DNA of 64,000 nucleotides from Flavobacterium nitrogenifigens (GTDB taxonomy: Bacteria > Bacteroidota > Bacteroidia > Flavobacteriales > Flavobacteriaceae), in the NCBI RefSeq assembly GCF_003254565.1, contig NZ_QJRI01000160.1:1-64000 (forward strand), written 5' to 3'. This document shows, in pieces, positions 41,801 to 50,686 of the stretch. Each line of letters starts with the position of its first letter. The first letter of the stretch is position 1. A program made the position numbers and the translations under genes. The notes beneath the pieces are model-generated. The model worked only from the letters and a program-made list of their open reading frames with translations, was not told the origin of the DNA and searched no databases.

Positions 41801-42068
41801 TAAATACAACCGTTTCACCTACTCTAGCGGTAATGGAAAAACCTCCATCGGCATCTGTTGCTGTTTTCTGATTGGTTCCTTTAAGCTGGACATTCACCCC
41901 AAAAAGAGGCTGGCCATCTGTTTCCGATGTGACAGTGCCCTTAATTTTTTTCTGGTCAGAATTTTGGGCTGACATCAATCCGGCATACAATAGCATCGCT
42001 ATTACGATGCCTGCATTAAAAAGACTGCAGCTGCGCTTTTTAATGCATCGCATTTTTTTTTCATTCAT
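38880..42068 (-). CDS. SusC-like TonB-dependent transporter
   Basis: 1062-residue outer-membrane transporter: signal peptide (ending MSAQ), carboxypeptidase-regulatory-like domain (KGTVTSETDGQPLFGVNVQLKG..., about 40-120), TonB box/plug region with VVVIGYGKAKRKDLTGA and the plug motif DVLKDASATAIYGSQ, then the beta-barrel to the C-terminal aromatic strand. It imports xyloglucan oligosaccharides made at the surface by GH5 and GH74. It is the first gene of SusC-SusD-SGBP-GH5-GH74. A family A regulator site and -7 element lie 70-135 bases upstream, giving a predicted leader of about 60 bases. Confidence 0.95.
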   Translation of the reverse strand: MNEKKMRCIKKRSCSLFNAGIVIAMLLYAGLMSAQNSDQKKIKGTVTSETDGQPLFGVNVQLKGTNQKTATDADGGFSITARVGETVVFSYLGFVKEEVKITDAELTIKLKEDLKALNEVVVIGYGKAKRKDLTGAISSISGDELRKTQPVTFDQALQGKVAGVVVQQTSGQPGGGVNIQIRGMSSFGSSSPLYVIDGVIIGQSFDSGNGTNPLATISPSDIESVDVLKDASATAIYGSQATNGVIVITTKRGKEGAPKITYEVSTGFQELIKQYPTMDLREYATFINQRAAVWGFDDRPEFANPKYLGKGTNWQEELFRKAPMVNHVLTLSGGSEKTQYLLSGSYFNQEGIALGSEFTRASVRLNLDNKTTSWLKLGTSLQLTHIDENVNSTGSNVIQEALSQTPDIPVRNADGSFAGEESSEGWIAKRVNPYALALINKNNPKRNQFFGNFYIDIAFTKDFSFRNEISGNFLYKTEDRFSPTYKFGLAEKVTNEAFYSYNQDYFTTFRSFFTYSKVFNKKYNFNALLGHEAQLTQFENVSAGRRNFISNNVTNIGSGDMTTATNGGTKGDSALESYFGRLNFIYDDRYLFTANIRADGSSKFAPDNRWVTTYSGAFAWKLNNEKFLKGSKIVNELKLRTGYGLTNNQNVRNNAYLSTLESVSTGLSGNAQMTTNIANPAVEWEKTKYGNIGLDAALFGWKLNLSVDVYNRMTDGLLMQIPLPLYSGTIVGYSPGAINAPYVNIGQVRNRGIDLHLSSKNMERGDFTWTTDFTLSHNKNKVMKLNTDGAFLPGYYGGDVVSRTVVGGSIGAFYGYKVDGVFATAEDFKNHALPTNTDGTVLPITPNSGGVWYGDLKFKDLNGDGVITEKDQTFLGSPVPQFQFGLGNTFTYKGFDLNIFFTANQGSEVVNGMRINGDNPLTNNGYLKSLKDHAVLALIDPNGSASDVNNVYVTNPETSIVGLKNNDSNRNNRFSDRYVENGSFIRCRNMTLGYSFPSEMMKKIHISSLRLYVNVNNPFLITSYTGMDPEVGSWNPLQAGIDNGFYPQSRSFTFGLNLGLTN

Positions 42069-42137
42069 AATTTGGTTGGTTAGGTATTAGTTAATAAGCT
42101 GGTTTGCCTCTTTAGAAAAACCCTTAGAGACAGGGAA

Positions 42138-42201
42138 CAAATTAACAATAAAGACTAGCCAAACTACGGTTCTATTTGTATCAAAAAAAGGGTCTAATTG
42201 T
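42138..42201 (-). promoter_or_regulatory. Family A direct-repeat regulator site and -7 element upstream of SusC
   Basis: On the minus strand, half-site ACAATTAGACCC starts at 42201 and half-site ACAAATAGAACCG at 42179 (22 bp apart), separated by a T-run. The -7-like TTAATTTG starts at 42145, 34 bp after the second half-site. These spacings equal those upstream of the GH97 at 20538, and about 40 bases align between the two promoters with only a few differences. Confidence 0.68.
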
Positions 42202-42473
42202 AATTATTACAGAACTTATGACAAAAAAAAGCTGCTATTTATTTTATTAAAATATTTTATATCTTAATTTTTTATGATATTATCAATACAAAATACTAAA
42301 TCAATAATACCTCAGAAAGCAGCTTATGCAAAAGGATTCGTGATATACCCATTATAAAGCCTAAGAGTAGGTTTAGCAGACAAAACATCGGCTCTTCTAA
42401 AAAACGCAATCTTTAAAAAGCCAAACTGCTATTTCAATAATTCACTTATCTTTTCCACTAAGATATTTAGCAA

Positions 42474-42942
42474 ATGAGAGAAATTATTATAACTGATTTA
42501 CTGTTAAGTTTTCAGGCTGCGAGCAGAAAGTATTCTGATGCATCTGCATTTATGCATGCTGCGATTGCACGAAAAGCAGGGCTTTCGGGAACCGACCACA
42601 AATATTTTAGGGCTTATTCTTCCCTACAAATCTACAACCGCGGGAGAAATTTCAAAACTTACAGGTTTAAGCACAGGTGCCGTAACGGGATTAATAGACC
42701 GATTGGAAAAAATGAAGCTCGTGGAAAGGCATTTCACCAAAGAAGACCGAAGAAAGGTCATCATTGTTCCAAATGTCGAAAACAGCATGAAACTTCTTAA
42801 GCCGTTTTTTGATGAACTGCAGCAGAAAACTATGGCATTGCTTGCCACTTTTTCAGAAGAGCAGATCAAAACTATAGAAAGCTATTTTATTAAAGCCACA
42901 GCCATAATGGAAGAAACAAAAGATAATTTAAACAAAAAATAA
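42474..42942 (+). pseudogene. MarR-family regulator, broken by one-base frameshift
   Basis: The N-terminal part starts at the ATG at 42474 and reads a normal MarR helix region (SDASAFMHAAIARKAGLSGTDHKY). The winged-helix part (LGLILPYKSTTAGEISKLTG, DRLEKMKLVERHFTKEDRRK) continues in the +1 frame to the stop at 42942. Dropping one T from the TTTT run at 42605-42608 joins the two as DHKYLGLIL, the expected MarR helix, and gives about 156 residues. So the gene carries one extra T, either a real mutation or a sequencing error. If intact it would be a DNA-binding repressor. It is two bases upstream of a membrane-protein gene with a similar lesion. A start at 42538 alone would lack the dimerisation helix. 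Confidence 0.75.
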
Positions 42943-42943
42943 T

Positions 42944-43446
42944 ATGGGAGGTCTTACTGCAAATTACCTGACTAGAGCTGAAATATGGCTCTGCATCACC
43001 ACGCTTATCTATTTTTTAATGAATGGCGCTCAGATTTTCGAAACTCTGGTTTTTGTGCCTAAATGGACCGAATCGGCGCCTGAAAATTTTAAGCTTCTGC
43101 TTGATGGAAAAGGCGCAAGCCTGAAAGTTTTCTGGATTATATTTCATTCTCTGCATGAAATCGCCTTTATCCTTGCCATTATTTTCTGCTGTAAATTGAC
43201 CCTGTCAGAAACTGGCTTTTAGTTTTATTTGCTGCACATTTTGCAGTTAGAGCATGGACGCTTTCCTATTTTGCACCAAACATCATTGATTTTCAAAAAA
43301 TAGCAGAAAACCCTTCACTTGCAAAGGATCTTGCAAAACGAACTTCCCTTTGGCAGACGCTCAATTATATCAGGGTTCCTATATTTCTTGCCATTTCCTG
43401 CGCATTAATTCCGCTCTGCATTAAATTATTCAGTCTAAGAGCATAA
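42944..43446 (+). pseudogene. Small integral membrane protein, broken by one-base frameshift
   Basis: The first 86 codons encode a membrane protein (LCITTLIYFLMNGAQIFETLVFVPKW... FWIIFHSLHEIAFILAIIFCCKLT) and then the frame closes at 43222. The adjacent frame continues without a break as VRNWLLVLFAAHFAVRAWTLSYF to IKLFSLRA and a stop at 43446. Adding one C to the CCC at about 43200-43202 restores KLTPVRNWLL and a protein of about 168 residues with four likely membrane helices. The family was not identified. It probably forms an operon with the MarR gene, whose product may regulate it. As for the MarR gene, sequencing error and genuine decay cannot be separated here. Confidence 0.68.
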
Positions 43447-43482
43447 CAAAAGGCAGTGTAGATTTACACCGCCTTTTGTTTT
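43447..43482 (+). terminator. Intrinsic terminator after the membrane-protein gene
   Basis: Stem CAAAAGGC-GTGTA / TACAC-GCCTTTTG with one A/C mismatch and a four-base loop, followed by TTTT. It starts at the base after the restored stop codon, which supports reading the second frame as part of the same gene. Confidence 0.8.
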
Positions 43483-43603
43483 ATGCTAATTAGGTTCCTT
43501 TTTTATCATTGCACTGATATTTTATAAAAAGCATAGCTTAGAAAACACTCATGCAGTCTAATGCCGCTTATCTTTTGTTCTTGCTTATCTCGAAGGCTGA
43601 AAA

Positions 43604-43669
43604 TGCATCATTTGTCGCACATAATGCTTCAAATTTATTACCCAGACTGCTTTGCTAAAAGTACATTTA
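43604..43669 (+). promoter_or_regulatory. Family B direct-repeat regulator site and -7 element upstream of GH3
   Basis: First half-site TGCATCATTTGTCGCA starts at 43604 and a weaker second half-site TGCTTCAAATTTATTAC at 43625, 21 bp apart. TACATTTA, a 5-of-6 match to TAnnTTTG, starts at 43662, exactly 37 bp after the second half-site. The same arrangement occurs at 50687 and, on the minus strand, at 59322. Confidence 0.68.
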
Positions 43670-43791
43670 CAGCCTTTAATTTTCTGCCCATGCCATTCTA
43701 AGATGATTTTTTGGCATTGAATATAAACTGCGCAGAAAAACAGCATTAGAAAGTGACCTAATTTAATCTCAATAATAAAATTAAAACCGTA

Positions 43792-46074
43792 ATGATGAAA
43801 AAGCAAATGAAACGATACGCATTTTTACTGCTGGCAATTTATGGAACCAGTTATGCACAGACAAAAAAATATCTTGACCCGACCAAACCGACAGAAGAGA
43901 GAATTTCGCTTTTAATGAAAGAAATGACATTGGAAGAAAAAGTTGGCCAAATGAATCAGTACAACGGTTCATGGGATGTTACCGGACCTAAACCTGAATC
44001 GGGCTCTAATGAAGAAAAATACAATAATATCAAAAAAGGATGGGTTGGCTCCATGCTAACTGTTCGAGGCGTAAAAGAAGTGAGAGCCGTGCAAAAAATT
44101 GCTGTTGAAGAAACCCGTCTTGGCATTCCGCTCCTTTTTGGTTTTGATGTAATCCACGGCTACAAAACCTTAAACCCAATTCCATTGGCTGAAGCTGCCA
44201 GCTGGGATTTGGAAGCCATTAAAAATTCGGCTGGCGTAGCTGCTTTAGAAGCATCTGCTTCTGGATTAAACTGGACTTTTGCCCCTAATGTGGATATCTC
44301 AAATGATGCAAGATGGGGAAGAGTTATGGAAGGCGCCGGTGAAGACCCTTATTTGGGAAGTAAAATTGCCACAGCAAGAGTTAAAGGTTTTCAAGGCGAG
44401 CGTTTTGACCATACCAAAATCATCGCCTGTGCAAAACATTTTGCCGGTTATGGTTTTGTAGAAGCAGGCCGAGATTACAACAGTGTAGATATGAGCAATT
44501 CTAAACTATACAATACGGTGCTGCCTCCTTTTAAAGCGGCAAGCGACGCAGGAATCCGAACTTTTATGAATTCATTCAATACCTTAAACGGCATTCCCGC
44601 TACAGGAAATGTTTTTTTACAGAGAGATATTCTAAAAGGCTCATGGGGATTTAAAGGATTTGTGGTTTCTGATTGGGCATCAATAGCCGAAATGATCACA
44701 CATGGCTATGCCGCAGATCGTGCCGATGCGGCTAAAAAAGCGGCTCTCGCAGGTTCTGATATGGATATGGAATCGAATATATATGTTACAGAACTGGCTA
44801 AACTGGTAAAAAATGGATCGGTAAAGGAAAGCGTGATTGATGATGCCGTGCGCAGAATCCTTCGCGTGAAATTTGAACTGGGCCTTTTTGACGACCCTTA
44901 TAAATATTGTGACGAAGCTCGCGAAAAATCAGATATTGGCAGCAAAGCAAACAACGACGATGTTCTGGATATGGCCAAAAAATCGATTGTGCTATTAAAA
45001 AATGATAAAAATCTTCTGCCTTTAAAAAAATCGGGCGCTAAAATTGCTTTAATCGGCGCTTTGGCCAATGATAAAAACAGCCCTCTGGGAAGCTGGAGAA
45101 TCGCCGCTGATGACAACACCGCAGTATCGGTTCTGGAAGGAATGCAGCAATATAAAAACAGCGCATTAGTTTATGAAAAAGGGACTGATGTCGCTACAAA
45201 CAAGCAATCCTTTTTAGACGAAGTGAAAGTCAATACCACTGATTTTTCCGGATTTGAAGCGGCAAAAAAAGCGGCAAAAGAGGCTGAAATTGTGGTAATG
45301 GTGCTGGGCGAAATAGGCTTTCAAAGCGGTGAAGCGCGCAGCAGAACAGAATTGGCGCTTCCAGGAAATCAGCAGCAATTGTTAGAAGAGGTTTATAAAG
45401 TAAACCCAAATATTGTTTTAGTCTTAAACAACGGACGTCCTTTGTCCATACCGTGGGCGGCAGAACATATACCTGCTATTGTTGAAGCTTGGCAATTGGG
45501 AACGCAATCTGGCAATGCGATTGCACAGGTTTTGTACGGAGACTATAATCCGAGCGGCAAGCTGCCGATGTCCTTTCCAAGAAACGTAGGCCAATGCCCT
45601 ATCTATTACAATCTGTACAATACCGGAAGGCCTACAGACAAAGACAATAATGTTTTCTGGTCGCACTATTCTGATGTCGAGAAAACTCCTCTATACCCAT
45701 TCGGCTATGGATTAAGCTATACTTCTTTTGACTATAAAAACCTGAAAATTTCAAAACCTTCTTTTCAAAAAGGGGAAAAAATAGAAATCTCTGTCGATGT
45801 GGCCAATACAGGAAAGTTTGATGGAAAAGAAATCGTCCAGCTCTATATAAATGATCCTGTTGCCAGCATTGCAAGACCTGTAAAAGAATTAAAAGGCTTT
45901 GAGCTGATTGAATTAAAAAAGGGAGAAACCAAAACAGTCCAATTTATCCTAACAGACAAAGAACTTGGCTTTTATGACAACGACGGCAAATTTTTAGTAG
46001 AACCCGGCCAATTTAATATTATGGCGGGCTGGAATTCCAATAATGGGCTTACCGGTAAATTTGAGCTAAAATAA
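43792..46074 (+). CDS. bglX: GH3 beta-glucosidase, BglX-type
   Basis: Exported GH3 of 760 residues closely resembling E. coli periplasmic BglX in motif order: GRVMEGAGEDPYLGS, KHFAGYGFVEAGRDYNSVDMS, nucleophile in VVSDWASIAEM (Asp294) and ARSRTELALPGNQQ. The C-terminal fibronectin III-like domain begins near residue 655. It hydrolyses beta-glucosides, and some homologues also act on xylosides. It lies upstream of HTCS-2 in the same direction, 238 bases apart, and has a family B site 123-188 bases before its ATG, so it should be induced with the GH10 locus. ATGs at codons 1, 2 and 6 are all possible; the signal peptide (YAQ) is unaffected. Confidence 0.88.
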   Translation: MMKKQMKRYAFLLLAIYGTSYAQTKKYLDPTKPTEERISLLMKEMTLEEKVGQMNQYNGSWDVTGPKPESGSNEEKYNNIKKGWVGSMLTVRGVKEVRAVQKIAVEETRLGIPLLFGFDVIHGYKTLNPIPLAEAASWDLEAIKNSAGVAALEASASGLNWTFAPNVDISNDARWGRVMEGAGEDPYLGSKIATARVKGFQGERFDHTKIIACAKHFAGYGFVEAGRDYNSVDMSNSKLYNTVLPPFKAASDAGIRTFMNSFNTLNGIPATGNVFLQRDILKGSWGFKGFVVSDWASIAEMITHGYAADRADAAKKAALAGSDMDMESNIYVTELAKLVKNGSVKESVIDDAVRRILRVKFELGLFDDPYKYCDEAREKSDIGSKANNDDVLDMAKKSIVLLKNDKNLLPLKKSGAKIALIGALANDKNSPLGSWRIAADDNTAVSVLEGMQQYKNSALVYEKGTDVATNKQSFLDEVKVNTTDFSGFEAAKKAAKEAEIVVMVLGEIGFQSGEARSRTELALPGNQQQLLEEVYKVNPNIVLVLNNGRPLSIPWAAEHIPAIVEAWQLGTQSGNAIAQVLYGDYNPSGKLPMSFPRNVGQCPIYYNLYNTGRPTDKDNNVFWSHYSDVEKTPLYPFGYGLSYTSFDYKNLKISKPSFQKGEKIEISVDVANTGKFDGKEIVQLYINDPVASIARPVKELKGFELIELKKGETKTVQFILTDKELGFYDNDGKFLVEPGQFNIMAGWNSNNGLTGKFELK

Positions 46075-46140
46075 AACCAGAAAAATAAAATCCAAAGAAT
46101 AATTCTCTAAACAAGAACAAAATATCCTTTAAATTTATAT

Positions 46141-46190
46141 ATCCTGAGTACGATAATTCCTTAATTGGTTCATAATCGCACTCAGGATTT
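46141..46190 (+). terminator. Long hairpin between GH3 and HTCS-2
   Basis: ATCCTGAGT pairs with ACTCAGGAT, then a one-base mismatch, then CGAT pairs with ATCG; the loop is about 20 bases and contains a further AATT match. Only TTTT follows the stem. It is probably a terminator for GH3, in a 238-base gap that must also carry any separate HTCS-2 promoter. Confidence 0.6.
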
Positions 46191-46312
46191 TGGCAATATG
46201 GCAGATTTGAATAAAAAAAAATAAGTGTTCAAATTAGTTTTATTAATATTGTTTCCCATATCCTAAAAAAATCCACTTAAACAAATCGGATAATGCATAC
46301 TGTTATATCTAA

Positions 46313-49300
46313 ATGAAAAAGACAACTTATATCCTTATGTGCTTCTTTAGCATTGCAAACTCGCTGTTCTCGCAAGGCAAATTTGACAGCTACCAGTTTA
46401 GAAGCATACAAGAGACCGCTTCAAAACGGGCTGTTTCTTCCATCATTCAGGATAAAAATGATTTTATATGGATCGGCACAAGCGGTGCTGGCCTATATAG
46501 ATACGATGGCGTAAATTATTTCGGATATAAATACGAGAACAAACCTGGTTCGGTAAACAGCAATTTTATCTATTCTACGTTTATAGATTCCAAAAATAAC
46601 CTCTGGGTGGGCACTGATCAAGGGTTATGCTTATATAACAGGGATTTGGATAACTTTACCCGAATCAACATTGAGGATGCCATAACACAAGGATACACGC
46701 AGCCCATCACTATAAAAACAATTATTGAAGACAACAGCGGCAATCTATACTTAGGCGCTTACGGTTTTGGGCTATTCAAACTCAACATCAAAACCTTAAA
46801 GGCTTCTTTAGTGCATTCAAAAGTGCTCGACAAACCCAATTTTCTCATAAAATCTTCGGTTAAAAACAAACAGGGAACTATTTATTTAGGAACCAGTTAC
46901 GGGCTTTTAGAAATTGACGCCAATGGAAAAGCCAAACAGGTTTATAAAGACAGATTTAAACGCGAACCTCTCACTAACGACATTGAAAGTCTTGTTATAG
47001 ACAAATTTGGATACCTATGGATGGGCACAACCGAAAACGGCCTGATAAAAATTAAGCCTGAAACAGATAATTATCGGTTTGAAAACTACGCCATTACCAA
47101 AAATAAAATCCTATCAATCGTGCAAAGCAGTTTGGGCTACATTGTCTGCGGCACCGAAAATGATGGGTTGCTTGCTGTAAATTATAAGGGAGAAGTGCTA
47201 AAAAAGTACCTGCACAGCAAGTACAATAGCGCCAGCTTAAAATCCAATTCGGTTTGGTCCTTGTACGAGGACAAAGAAAAAAGACTCTGGCTAGGATATT
47301 TTAACAAAGGGCTTGGCGTTTTTGACAAGCCCAATAATAAATTCAACTCGCTGGAATCGCTTGCCAGCAATGAAAATTCCCTGCAGACAAGCTATGTCAC
47401 TTCGGTTGCAAAAGACAAAAAAGGAAACCTGCTCATTAGCAATGAAGGAGGAGGACTTGACATATATAACCTTGCCAATAAAAGCTACATTCACGTTAAC
47501 AAAACAAACCAAAATTATTATTCAGGTCTGGATGCTGTCGATATTCAAGCCATTTTTATAGACAGCAGACAAAACATATGGCTTGGAAGCTGGGATCGCG
47601 GCATCTATTTCTTAAAAAACGGAACTTCAAGATTTATAAACTATAATACAGCAAATACGCCTGGATTAAAATCAAATCGGATTTTCAGTTTTTCTGAAGA
47701 TTCAAAAGGCCGAATCTGGATCGGAACTTTTATAAAAGGACTTCATTATTTTGATAATAAAAACAGCACATTTGTACACTGCGATTCGGAACCGTTTATC
47801 AAAAACGGTTTGGATAATGCTTTCATCCGTAAAGTTTTTGTGGACTCTGATAATGTTTTGTGGGTCGGTACAATCTTAGGATTATATAAAATCAATATAA
47901 AAGACGAAGCTGGCTTCAAAGTGGCAAAAATGCGCGATGCCATGTTCGGAGGCATAAATAAGAACAATAGCATCCAAACTATTCTATCTATTTATGAATC
48001 TAATGACAAAACGATATGGATAGGAACAGATGCTCAAGGCCTGTTTAGCTACAGCAAAAAAAACAGGACATTCTCCAATTATGATGATTTTCCCGGATTT
48101 GAGGAAAAATCAATTCGCGCTATAATTTCAGACAATAATGGCGCTTTATGGGTAAGCGGCGGATCCGGGCTTACAAAACTTGATCTTAAAAACCGAAAAA
48201 GCACCAACTTCAATAAAGATGATGGTCTTATTGATAACGATTTTAACAACAATGCTGTTTATAAAGACGGGAACGGAGAACTTTATTTTGGAGGTTATGA
48301 AGGAGTCAATTATTTTAATCCAAACGAAATTAAAAAAGCAGAAAAAGCCCCGCGCCTTTATTTCAGTGATTTTAAATTATTCAATAAATCAGTAAAGCCA
48401 AATGAAGAAGGCTCGCCATTAAGCAAGGTAATTTCACAGACTAAAGAAATTGCGCTTAATTACACGCAGTCTGTTTTTACCATCGAATATGTGGGAATCA
48501 ATTATAATTATTCTAAGAAAAACCAATATGCGTATTATCTCGAAGGCTTTGAAAAAGACTGGAACTATGTAGGAAATAACAGAACAGCAACCTATACCAA
48601 TCTGGCTCCGGGAAATTATACCTTTAAAGTAAAATCGGCCAACGCGGACGGCACTTGGAGCGGCAATCAATTAGAACTGAAAATAAAGGTGCTTCCCCCT
48701 TGGTGGAAAACCATTTGGGCTTATCTAATCTATTCTTCTATTTTAATTTTCCTGATCCTTTATCTTAACAAGATCTATCAAAACCGTTTCAAAGCGAAAC
48801 AGGCTATCATTCTGGAAAAGGAAAAGAACATTCAATTGGAGAAATTAAACAATAAAAAACTGCAGTTTTTCACCAATATCTCGCATGAATTCAGAACTCC
48901 TTTAACGCTGATCATTAATCCGCTGGAAGACATTTTAAAAAGCAAAAAAATATCTCCTGAGATCCACAATAAATTAAAAATAGTGCACAAAAGCTCCGAC
49001 AGGCTCTCCAGACTAATTAATGAGCTTATGGATTTTAATAAATTGGAGTTTAATAAAATTTCGCTCCAAGCCAAGAAAGTCGAAGTCGTATCGTTTACAG
49101 AAGCCGTTATAGGCTACTTTTATGAAGAAGCCGCTGCCCGAAACATTGCTGTAAATTTTGAATCGTCCGCAGACGAGCTCGAAGATTGGCTGGATCCTAA
49201 AATGCTGGAAAAAATACTGTTTAATATTATTTCGAACGCATTTAAATTTACCCCTGATAATGGTTCGATCCATATTTCCATAAACGCATCAGAGACCGAA

Positions 49301-50437
49301 AATGCACTGATAATTGACGGAAATAAAGTTCCATCTTTCTCGATAACCATTGCAGATACAGGTTCGGGAATACGAAAAAAAGATTTGAATAAAATTTTTG
49401 ACCGTTTTTACCAAGTTAATAATCTCAATAAGGAATATTACGGAAGCACAGGAATTGGCTTGGAGGTTGTAAAGGAATTTGTCGAACTTCATAAAGGAAA
49501 AATTGAAGTTGAGAGCCAAGTTGGCCAAGGCACAAGCTTTAAAATAACTTTTCCGCTAGGCAGCTCGCTATATAAAGGAAGTGAGGTCATCGATGAGAAA
49601 TATAAAATAGAGAGTAAAAACGAACTTCTATCTGAACCTGTTCAAGATGAGATCGAATCCAATTCTGAAGCAGAAACCCAAAAAGCCTATACCGTTTTAA
49701 TTGTAGAAGACAATACAGAGCTGAGAAATTATTTAAAACAGGAACTTAGCAAGTCATACAAAGTAATTACAGCCGAAAATGGCCAAAAAGGTTACGACCT
49801 TGCCGTACAGAAATTGCCTGATTTAATCATAACCGATGTCATTATGCCAGTCATGGACGGACTGGAACTGTGCAAAAACATAAAAGGCGATTTAAAAACA
49901 AGCCATATTCCTTTATTGATGCTTTCTGCCAAAGCAATGGTAAAAGACCGACTCGAAGGCATCGATTCGGGGGCTGACATGTATTTAAGCAAACCTTTTG
50001 AACTGGACATTCTAAAATCGAGTCTGGCACAGCTTATCACTAGCAGACAGATTATGTTTAAGAAATTTTACAGCGGCATCACAAAGCAGGGGAAAGAAAA
50101 AACAACCTCGCTGGATAATGATTTCATCCAAAAAATTCTGCATTTCATTAATGAGAACATCAGCGAGCCTGAATTGACGGTCGAACTCCTTTCTTCTAAA
50201 ATCTTTTTAAGCAGAAGCCAGCTGTATCGAAAAATAAAAACCTTAACGGGTGTTTCTGTCAATGAATTTATCCGAAATGTGCGATTAGAAAAAGCAAAAC
50301 AGCTCATAGAACAGGGCAATAATAATATCAACGAAATAAGCTTCAAAGTAGGTTTTACTTCTCCCTCCTATTTTGCCAAATGCTATAAAATCAAATACGG
50401 CCATTTGCCCACTCAGGAAAAAAGAACCAAAGAATAG
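46313..50437 (+). CDS. Hybrid two-component system regulator HTCS-2
   Basis: 1374-residue HTCS paralogue of the regulator at 7812 with the same order: signal peptide (SLFSQ), periplasmic propeller repeats (IWIGTSGAGLYRYDG and many similar) to about 690, Y_Y_Y domain about 700-790, membrane helix about 797-820, kinase with NISHEFRTPL (His858) and NIISNAFKFTPDNG, receiver with TDVIMPVMDG (Asp1175) and SKPF, and an AraC-type HTH from about 1280. All catalytic residues are present, so it should be active. It sits between two promoters (GH3 and the second SusC) that share the family B motif, and is the natural candidate to bind it. The ligand is probably an oligosaccharide released by the GH10 or GH16 enzyme. 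Confidence 0.94.
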   Translation: MKKTTYILMCFFSIANSLFSQGKFDSYQFRSIQETASKRAVSSIIQDKNDFIWIGTSGAGLYRYDGVNYFGYKYENKPGSVNSNFIYSTFIDSKNNLWVGTDQGLCLYNRDLDNFTRINIEDAITQGYTQPITIKTIIEDNSGNLYLGAYGFGLFKLNIKTLKASLVHSKVLDKPNFLIKSSVKNKQGTIYLGTSYGLLEIDANGKAKQVYKDRFKREPLTNDIESLVIDKFGYLWMGTTENGLIKIKPETDNYRFENYAITKNKILSIVQSSLGYIVCGTENDGLLAVNYKGEVLKKYLHSKYNSASLKSNSVWSLYEDKEKRLWLGYFNKGLGVFDKPNNKFNSLESLASNENSLQTSYVTSVAKDKKGNLLISNEGGGLDIYNLANKSYIHVNKTNQNYYSGLDAVDIQAIFIDSRQNIWLGSWDRGIYFLKNGTSRFINYNTANTPGLKSNRIFSFSEDSKGRIWIGTFIKGLHYFDNKNSTFVHCDSEPFIKNGLDNAFIRKVFVDSDNVLWVGTILGLYKINIKDEAGFKVAKMRDAMFGGINKNNSIQTILSIYESNDKTIWIGTDAQGLFSYSKKNRTFSNYDDFPGFEEKSIRAIISDNNGALWVSGGSGLTKLDLKNRKSTNFNKDDGLIDNDFNNNAVYKDGNGELYFGGYEGVNYFNPNEIKKAEKAPRLYFSDFKLFNKSVKPNEEGSPLSKVISQTKEIALNYTQSVFTIEYVGINYNYSKKNQYAYYLEGFEKDWNYVGNNRTATYTNLAPGNYTFKVKSANADGTWSGNQLELKIKVLPPWWKTIWAYLIYSSILIFLILYLNKIYQNRFKAKQAIILEKEKNIQLEKLNNKKLQFFTNISHEFRTPLTLIINPLEDILKSKKISPEIHNKLKIVHKSSDRLSRLINELMDFNKLEFNKISLQAKKVEVVSFTEAVIGYFYEEAAARNIAVNFESSADELEDWLDPKMLEKILFNIISNAFKFTPDNGSIHISINASETENALIIDGNKVPSFSITIADTGSGIRKKDLNKIFDRFYQVNNLNKEYYGSTGIGLEVVKEFVELHKGKIEVESQVGQGTSFKITFPLGSSLYKGSEVIDEKYKIESKNELLSEPVQDEIESNSEAETQKAYTVLIVEDNTELRNYLKQELSKSYKVITAENGQKGYDLAVQKLPDLIITDVIMPVMDGLELCKNIKGDLKTSHIPLLMLSAKAMVKDRLEGIDSGADMYLSKPFELDILKSSLAQLITSRQIMFKKFYSGITKQGKEKTTSLDNDFIQKILHFINENISEPELTVELLSSKIFLSRSQLYRKIKTLTGVSVNEFIRNVRLEKAKQLIEQGNNNINEISFKVGFTSPSYFAKCYKIKYGHLPTQEKRTKE

Positions 50438-50469
50438 CAGAATATCCATAATTAAACATCAAATGGCAG

Positions 50470-50503
50470 AGAGCTTCGGTTTACACCGAAGCTCTTTTTT
50501 TTG
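50470..50503 (+). terminator. Intrinsic terminator after HTCS-2
   Basis: Perfect 11-bp stem AGAGCTTCGGT / ACCGAAGCTCT with a four-base loop and a run of seven or more T. It starts about 30 bases after the HTCS-2 stop and separates it from the second SusC operon. Confidence 0.93.
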
Positions 50504-50686
50504 TCAGTGATTTTTTTCAAAATCGAAGCTTTACATTTTCAGCTGAAAATCAGCAAATAAAAATTAAACCCTTAATATTTTGAACAAACAATATTTTTTA
50601 GTCTAAAAAATTATCAATACTTCAGAAGCTGTTTTAATGCCTACAGGGATTCATTTTAGCATTTACAGGGCTTCAGAAGCGCTTTT

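Noticed and set aside
42600..42612. Programmed frameshifting as the main explanation for the MarR break
   Set aside because: The neighbouring gene needs a shift in the opposite direction at a site without a recognised slippery sequence, so indels or sequencing errors are simpler.
42538..42942. A 134-residue MarR protein starting at 42538
   Set aside because: This start lacks the N-terminal dimerisation helix, which is encoded just upstream in another frame from 42474. A frameshifted full-length gene explains both frames.
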